The notes under the pieces are model-generated. The model saw only the letters and a list, made by a program, of their open reading frames with translations. It ran no database searches and was not told the DNA's origin. DNA of 41,962 nucleotides, from contig CAJUPC010000019.1 in the NCBI GenBank assembly GCA_910588555.1, positions 1 through 41,962 of the forward strand, written 5' to 3'. Numbering within the stretch: position 1 is the stretch's first letter; every line of letters begins with the position of its first letter. Origin of the DNA: Candidatus Gastranaerophilales bacterium. GTDB lineage: Bacteria > Cyanobacteriota > Vampirovibrionia > Gastranaerophilales > Gastranaerophilaceae. The translations under genes were made by a program, and so were the position numbers. Below, piece by piece: positions 38,209-41,962 of the stretch.

Positions 38209-41184
38209 ATGACAAAAAATATAACAAATTTAGATATTGACTTTTCGTTTAAGAAAAATAATGTGGATGAACTTTTCTTTAACCTTTCCGAAAATCCGGA
38301 AGGCTTTAAGAATAAGGATTTCAGATATACTTTAAGTTTAATCTATCAAATTATTGAGGATGAATTTGAAGGTGTGTTTTTAAGTCCGAATTCACCCGCA
38401 AGAAATACTGATTTTTTCCTTGTTAATAATAACGAAAAGTTGTCATTTTTTGTTACTCCGACAAATAATTTTCAATACTATTTGAAATCAAAAGGTTCAT
38501 TGTTCCGCTTTAAGTCTGAGGTAATGGATGACAAAGTTGGTTATTCAATGGCTTTGGATTTGGTATTGGATTACTTCGGCGGTTTTGGCAATGTTGTTGA
38601 TTTAGAAGCTTTGACACCGACTTTTATTTACTTAAATAAATTAACTTATTTTGTGATGAAGTTGATTGAAAAGCTTTATTTTATCCCGACCGTTAAGAAA
38701 AAAGGCACAATGTTCAGGATTGTGTATGAACCGATTATTAATTCTAACCAGCTTGCAAGAATTATTAATTTGTTTGAAGAAAATTTGCCAGAAAATCTTT
38801 TTATTAAAGGTGAAAAACCGAAAAATTTTGTCTATGATTTCATATATAACTATCTGAATTATGTTATTTATAAATTTTTGGGTATTAAAGCATACAGATT
38901 TAAGGACGTTAAATCAGGCACATATATGATTAAAGACCTAGAACAGCGCTCTGTGATGAAAGGTAATGACATTGCAGAAAACCTTGCGCAATGGTTTGAT
39001 GAGTTGTATCTCGGTAAATATGACGTTATTCCGTTCTTTAAGATTACAAAACTTGAAAATGAGGAAATTTTTAGACTTAAAGTTCATATCAAGAACAGAA
39101 AAACCGATGAAGATGTGTTGATTGACAGACTTTACACTGATGAAAAAGTGTTTGACGCAAACGCTTCTGATATTGCAAGAATTATCGAAAAACAGCTTAA
39201 TTATGCAAATCGTTATATGCCTGAACTTGAAGAATTATTTGAAGATGAGGATAAACTTGCGCTTGATTTGGATTTAAATCAGGTCTATAAAATTATTACG
39301 CAGACAGCTTATTATCTTCAAAAAGCTCAAATTGAAGTTGTTTTGCCGAAAGAACTTACAAATATTGTTGTTCCGCGTGCTTCAATTAATGCTAAAGTTA
39401 AAACTTCGCGTTCAAAAGAACTGGCTGATATTTTCAACAATAATTCTTCCTCAAAAATTTCGCTTGACGATATTTTGGATTTTTCTTACGAAGTTGCAAT
39501 CGGAAACGAAAAATTATCAATTGAAGAGTTTAATAAGCTTATTGAAGGTCAAAACGGCTTAATTAAATATAAAAATAAGTATGTTCTAGTTGATAAAGAA
39601 GATACTAAAAAAATATTTGAACAACTGGCGAAAGCAAACTTTAAATCAATGTCAAGAATGGAACTTATTCATGCGGCTATGTCAGGCCAGCTGGATCAGT
39701 ATGATTTTGATTACGATGAAGCTTTTGCAAAAGTTATTCAAGATTTCAATAAGCCTGTAGAAGTTACACCTCCGCAGGGCTTGAAAGGTGAATTAAGACC
39801 ATATCAGATGACAGGTTTGAAATGGCTGTGGACAAACATCAGCAAAGGCTTTGGTGCCTGTATGGCTGATGATATGGGGCTTGGTAAAACTATTCAGGTT
39901 ATCAGTTTGATTTTGAAAATGAAAGAAGAAAAGAAACTTGATAAACCTGTGCTTGTAATTTGTCCGACAACTCTTATGGGTAACTGGATGAAAGAAATTC
40001 AAATGTTTGCGCCGGCTTTAGACGCAGTTATTTATCACGGTGCAGAAAGACAATTGGATTTGAAGCATGATGTTATTTTAACAACTTACGCTATTATGAG
40101 AATAGATGTTGAAGAGTTGAAGAAAAATACATGGGGAATGATTATTGTTGATGAAGCACAGAATATCAAAAACCCTGATACTGCTCAAACTCTTGCCGTT
40201 AAAATGCTAAAATCAGACGTTAAAATTGCAATGACAGGTACACCGGTTGAAAACAGATTGACCGAGTTGTGGTCTATTTTTGATTTTATAAATCAAGGTT
40301 ATCTTGGCAGTTTGAGGGAATTCCAAAAGAGTTATGCTATTCCTATTGAAAGATTTAAGGAAAATTCTCGTGCTGCAAAATTGAAAATGTCTGTTTCTCC
40401 GTTCGTATTAAGACGTTTGAAAACAGATAAACACGTTATATCAGATTTGCCAGAAAAAATGGTTATCAACGATTACTGCTACTTGTCTAAACCTCAAGCA
40501 GTTCTTTATGAAAAAACTCTTAATGAGATGATGGACAAGATTTCTGGATTTACGGGTATCAACAGACGCGGAAATATCTTCAAACTTATTACTGCGTTGA
40601 AACAAATCTGTAATCACCCGTATCAGTTCTTGAAAGGCGGAGAAATTAACCGTGAAATGTCAGGTAAAATGGATAAATGTATATCAACGCTTGAAAGTAT
40701 TCTTGAAAATGGTGAAAAAACACTTATCTTTACACAATATAAAGAAATGGGCGATATTTTATGCAAGGTTATTGAAGATGAATGCAATACAGTACCATTG
40801 TTCTTCCACGGTTCGTTGACTGTTCCTCAGCGTGAGGAATTAATTAGTAAATTCCAAAATGAAGATGAGTCAAAAATTATGATATTATCATTGAAAGCCG
40901 GCGGAACAGGTTTGAACCTGACAAGTGCAACCAATGTTATTCATTACGATTTATGGTGGAACCCTGCGGTTGAAGATCAGGCAACCGACAGAACATATCG
41001 TATCGGTCAGGATAAAAACGTAATGGTTCACAGAATGATTACGCTTGGTACTTTTGAAGAGAAAATTGACGAGATGTTGAAATCTAAAAAAGAACTTGCT
41101 GATTTGGCAGTTTATGAAGGCGAAAAGATTATCACAGAGCTTTCGGACGAAGAAATCTACCAAATCTTTACATTATCAGCATAA
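38209..41184 (+). CDS. SNF2-family DNA-dependent ATPase/helicase
   Basis: The 991-aa protein carries a Snf2 motor in its C-terminal half: LRPYQMTGLKWLW (about 527), Walker A DDMGLGKT (about 553), DEAQ box VDEAQNIKNP (about 648), MTGTPVENRL, and the second RecA lobe with SLKAGGTGLNL, WWNPAVEDQATDRTYRIGQ. The first ~520 residues are a long N-terminal domain of unrecognised fold without Cys-type SWIM zinc ligands. Such stand-alone bacterial Snf2 proteins remodel nucleoprotein or recycle RNA polymerase (RapA-like), but this protein cannot be assigned to either. Three bases after gpmI, ending at a strong terminator. Confidence 0.9.
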   Translation: MTKNITNLDIDFSFKKNNVDELFFNLSENPEGFKNKDFRYTLSLIYQIIEDEFEGVFLSPNSPARNTDFFLVNNNEKLSFFVTPTNNFQYYLKSKGSLFRFKSEVMDDKVGYSMALDLVLDYFGGFGNVVDLEALTPTFIYLNKLTYFVMKLIEKLYFIPTVKKKGTMFRIVYEPIINSNQLARIINLFEENLPENLFIKGEKPKNFVYDFIYNYLNYVIYKFLGIKAYRFKDVKSGTYMIKDLEQRSVMKGNDIAENLAQWFDELYLGKYDVIPFFKITKLENEEIFRLKVHIKNRKTDEDVLIDRLYTDEKVFDANASDIARIIEKQLNYANRYMPELEELFEDEDKLALDLDLNQVYKIITQTAYYLQKAQIEVVLPKELTNIVVPRASINAKVKTSRSKELADIFNNNSSSKISLDDILDFSYEVAIGNEKLSIEEFNKLIEGQNGLIKYKNKYVLVDKEDTKKIFEQLAKANFKSMSRMELIHAAMSGQLDQYDFDYDEAFAKVIQDFNKPVEVTPPQGLKGELRPYQMTGLKWLWTNISKGFGACMADDMGLGKTIQVISLILKMKEEKKLDKPVLVICPTTLMGNWMKEIQMFAPALDAVIYHGAERQLDLKHDVILTTYAIMRIDVEELKKNTWGMIIVDEAQNIKNPDTAQTLAVKMLKSDVKIAMTGTPVENRLTELWSIFDFINQGYLGSLREFQKSYAIPIERFKENSRAAKLKMSVSPFVLRRLKTDKHVISDLPEKMVINDYCYLSKPQAVLYEKTLNEMMDKISGFTGINRRGNIFKLITALKQICNHPYQFLKGGEINREMSGKMDKCISTLESILENGEKTLIFTQYKEMGDILCKVIEDECNTVPLFFHGSLTVPQREELISKFQNEDESKIMILSLKAGGTGLNLTSATNVIHYDLWWNPAVEDQATDRTYRIGQDKNVMVHRMITLGTFEEKIDEMLKSKKELADLAVYEGEKIITELSDEEIYQIFTLSA

Positions 41185-41185
41185 T

Positions 41186-41213
41186 AAAAAAGGTGCGATA
41201 AGCACCTTTTTTT
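41186..41213 (+). terminator. Terminator after the SNF2 gene
   Basis: AAAAAAGGTGC / GCACCTTTTTT, 11-bp arms with a 5-base loop. The A-run also suits the convergent pilin gene. Confidence 0.9.
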
Positions 41214-41222
41214 ATTGAATGA

Positions 41223-41962
41223 TTAATTATCTAAGCACAGTCCCAAAAAGCTGGAGTCTTCGCGACCGCCGTAGTATTCGTTCCAGTGTGTCTCCGTGGT
41301 GTCGAAGCTCCTCGCGTACGCGTAGATGCCACCCGGACCGTCCTCATCACCTGACCAAACCCAGAAGGACGGTTCAGGAAGACCTAGCTCAGAGGCTTTG
41401 CCGTTGTAGGTTAGATTTGTTGTCCAGCCTGATGCGTTTATTGGTTTCTCGTATAAGAGAGCGGCTATTTTTTGCAGGTCAGATTGGTTTGGCATTTTGT
41501 TAGTTCCACCGCACTGTTTAACAGCACCTGCCCAGTAATCATTTGGATAATAACATTCATTTATCCCTAACGATTTAGCATAACTTCCAGCTACGGTTGA
41601 ATGTCGAGGAGATGTAGCATTCTCTCCTGCACATTCTGCATAAGTCATTGGTGTTGGTGAGAATGCTGCACCAAAACACTTGCCGTCTATTTCAATTGCG
41701 CATGATGACCCAAGTCCGTTTGCATTAAATGCAATAACATCTTTTCTAAATGTATTCGGTCTACCATTACCGTTGATTTCAAACACCGCCGCAACACAAC
41801 CAGCAGTCGCGTTACTTTCAGGTTTACCGTTACTTGTTGACCACCCATACGTTTTCATGGGGTCTAATGACTCACATTTTTTGTTGTAGTTTAAAATCAT
41901 GGGTGTACCGTCAGCCGTAATAATCCCAACATTGTCACTTGAATAATCATGTGTATCATCAT
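41223..41962 (-). CDS. Prepilin/lectin-like paralogue, 5' end outside the window
   Basis: The reading frame stays open to the window edge (upstream codons continue the paralogue's YTSDNVGIITADGTPM region), so the ATG seen at 41900 is internal and the prepilin leader is missing only because the window stops. The visible ~246 residues closely match the 3349-4452 protein, sharing INGNGRPNTFRKDVIAFNA, GKCFGAAFSPTPMTYAECAG and NDYWAGAVKQC. The ends differ: the last ~36 codons (41235-41342) are GC-rich and strongly diverged at codon positions 1-2. Likely a surface or pseudopilin-type protein with a C-type-lectin-like head. Confidence 0.82.
   Translation of the reverse strand, partial: DDTHDYSSDNVGIITADGTPMILNYNKKCESLDPMKTYGWSTSNGKPESNATAGCVAAVFEINGNGRPNTFRKDVIAFNANGLGSSCAIEIDGKCFGAAFSPTPMTYAECAGENATSPRHSTVAGSYAKSLGINECYYPNDYWAGAVKQCGGTNKMPNQSDLQKIAALLYEKPINASGWTTNLTYNGKASELGLPEPSFWVWSGDEDGPGGIYAYARSFDTTETHWNEYYGGREDSSFLGLCLDN
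41235..41342 (-). other. Candidate DGR variable region (copy B)
   Basis: 36 codons with 65 G+C in 108 bases by hand count. It aligns without gaps to copy A (3361-3462) over its first 20 codons and is two codons longer in the following part; it ends with the shared TTGGG/TTGGA and CTGTGC codons. The framework codons (GCG TAC, AGG, TTC, ACC ACG, CGC, TCC) are kept, while the codons between them vary at positions 1-2. Confidence 0.55.

Noticed and set aside
41900..41900. ATG at 41900 as the start of the right-edge pilin
   Set aside because: The frame continues open to the window edge and its upstream codons match the paralogue, so this Met is internal.
1..41962. A DGR reverse transcriptase or template repeat in this window
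   Set aside because: No reading frame shows reverse-transcriptase motifs, and no A-rich near-copy of the variable patches was seen apart from the two patches themselves.
1..41962. CRISPR arrays, transposases, prophage genes, tRNA or rRNA genes
   Set aside because: None was recognised. The repeats present are pilin cassettes, paralogue stretches and operator-type palindromes.

Overview
This AT-rich window reads as chromosome from a Gram-negative, probably anaerobic bacterium. The gene mix suggests a gut relative of the non-photosynthetic cyanobacterial lineage (Melainabacteria/Vampirovibrionia, order Gastranaerophilales). It combines Kdo/LPS genes (kdsD, kdsC), a MurT-type Mur ligase, Rex, a membrane pyrophosphatase, an oxygen-labile-type serine dehydratase, and several small prepilin-like proteins with the FTLAE(L/V)LITL start. 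The lineage is an inference; no rRNA or other marker is present to prove it.

Layout. 1-4.6 kb: the 5' tip of a prepilin gene at the left edge, pyrF, comEC (opposite strand) and a 367-aa prepilin/C-type-lectin-like protein, divergent from a small XRE regulator. 4.9-12.9 kb: hppA; a tightly coupled activase-YkgJ-rlmN operon; an MBL-fold protein; rpmI-rplT; a one-helix hypothetical; yajQ. 13-14.2 kb: a prepilin gene interrupted at a run of ten C, then panD. 14.3-19.6 kb: a coupled three-gene operon of two related unknown membrane-associated proteins and a GH13 hydrolase. 19.7-22.4 kb: kdsD-kdsC-queD-uppP. 22.5-28.4 kb: a small unknown gene, an ArsB/NhaD-type transporter, two very small ORFs (31 and 46 aa), sdaAB-sdaAA, a 64-aa protein, coaX and convergent rex. 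28.4-32.6 kb: a gene-free repeat-bearing stretch, a Cys-rich hypothetical, pdxJ, murT, then a YtxH-DUF948-YtxH group. 32.6-33.4 kb: a second C10-interrupted prepilin. 33.5-41.2 kb: AsmA-like protein, gpmI and a SNF2 helicase. The right edge holds most of a paralogue of the 3.3-4.5 kb lectin-like pilin.

The most interesting theme is surface-protein diversification by two apparently different routes. (i) Three copies of one promoter + RBS + leader cassette occur (left edge, 13.7 kb, 33.4 kb). The two complete ones carry ten consecutive C in the leader codons, which puts the ATG out of frame with the prepilin body; 11 C (or 8, or 14) would restore a full prepilin at both. This looks like phase variation, or possibly programmed slippage. 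(ii) The two lectin-like pilins end in a GC-rich patch where they differ almost only at codon positions 1-2 while third positions stay fixed. That is the pattern expected from adenine-directed mutagenesis of AAY codons by a diversity-generating retroelement (DGR). No reverse transcriptase or template repeat is in the window, so any such element would act from elsewhere.

Other points: several genes have a -10 box so close to the start codon that leaderless transcripts are likely; coaX has its ribosome-binding site inside a perfect 14-bp hairpin; and perfect inverted repeats lie at the XRE and sdaAB promoters. No tRNA, rRNA, CRISPR array or insertion sequence was recognised.
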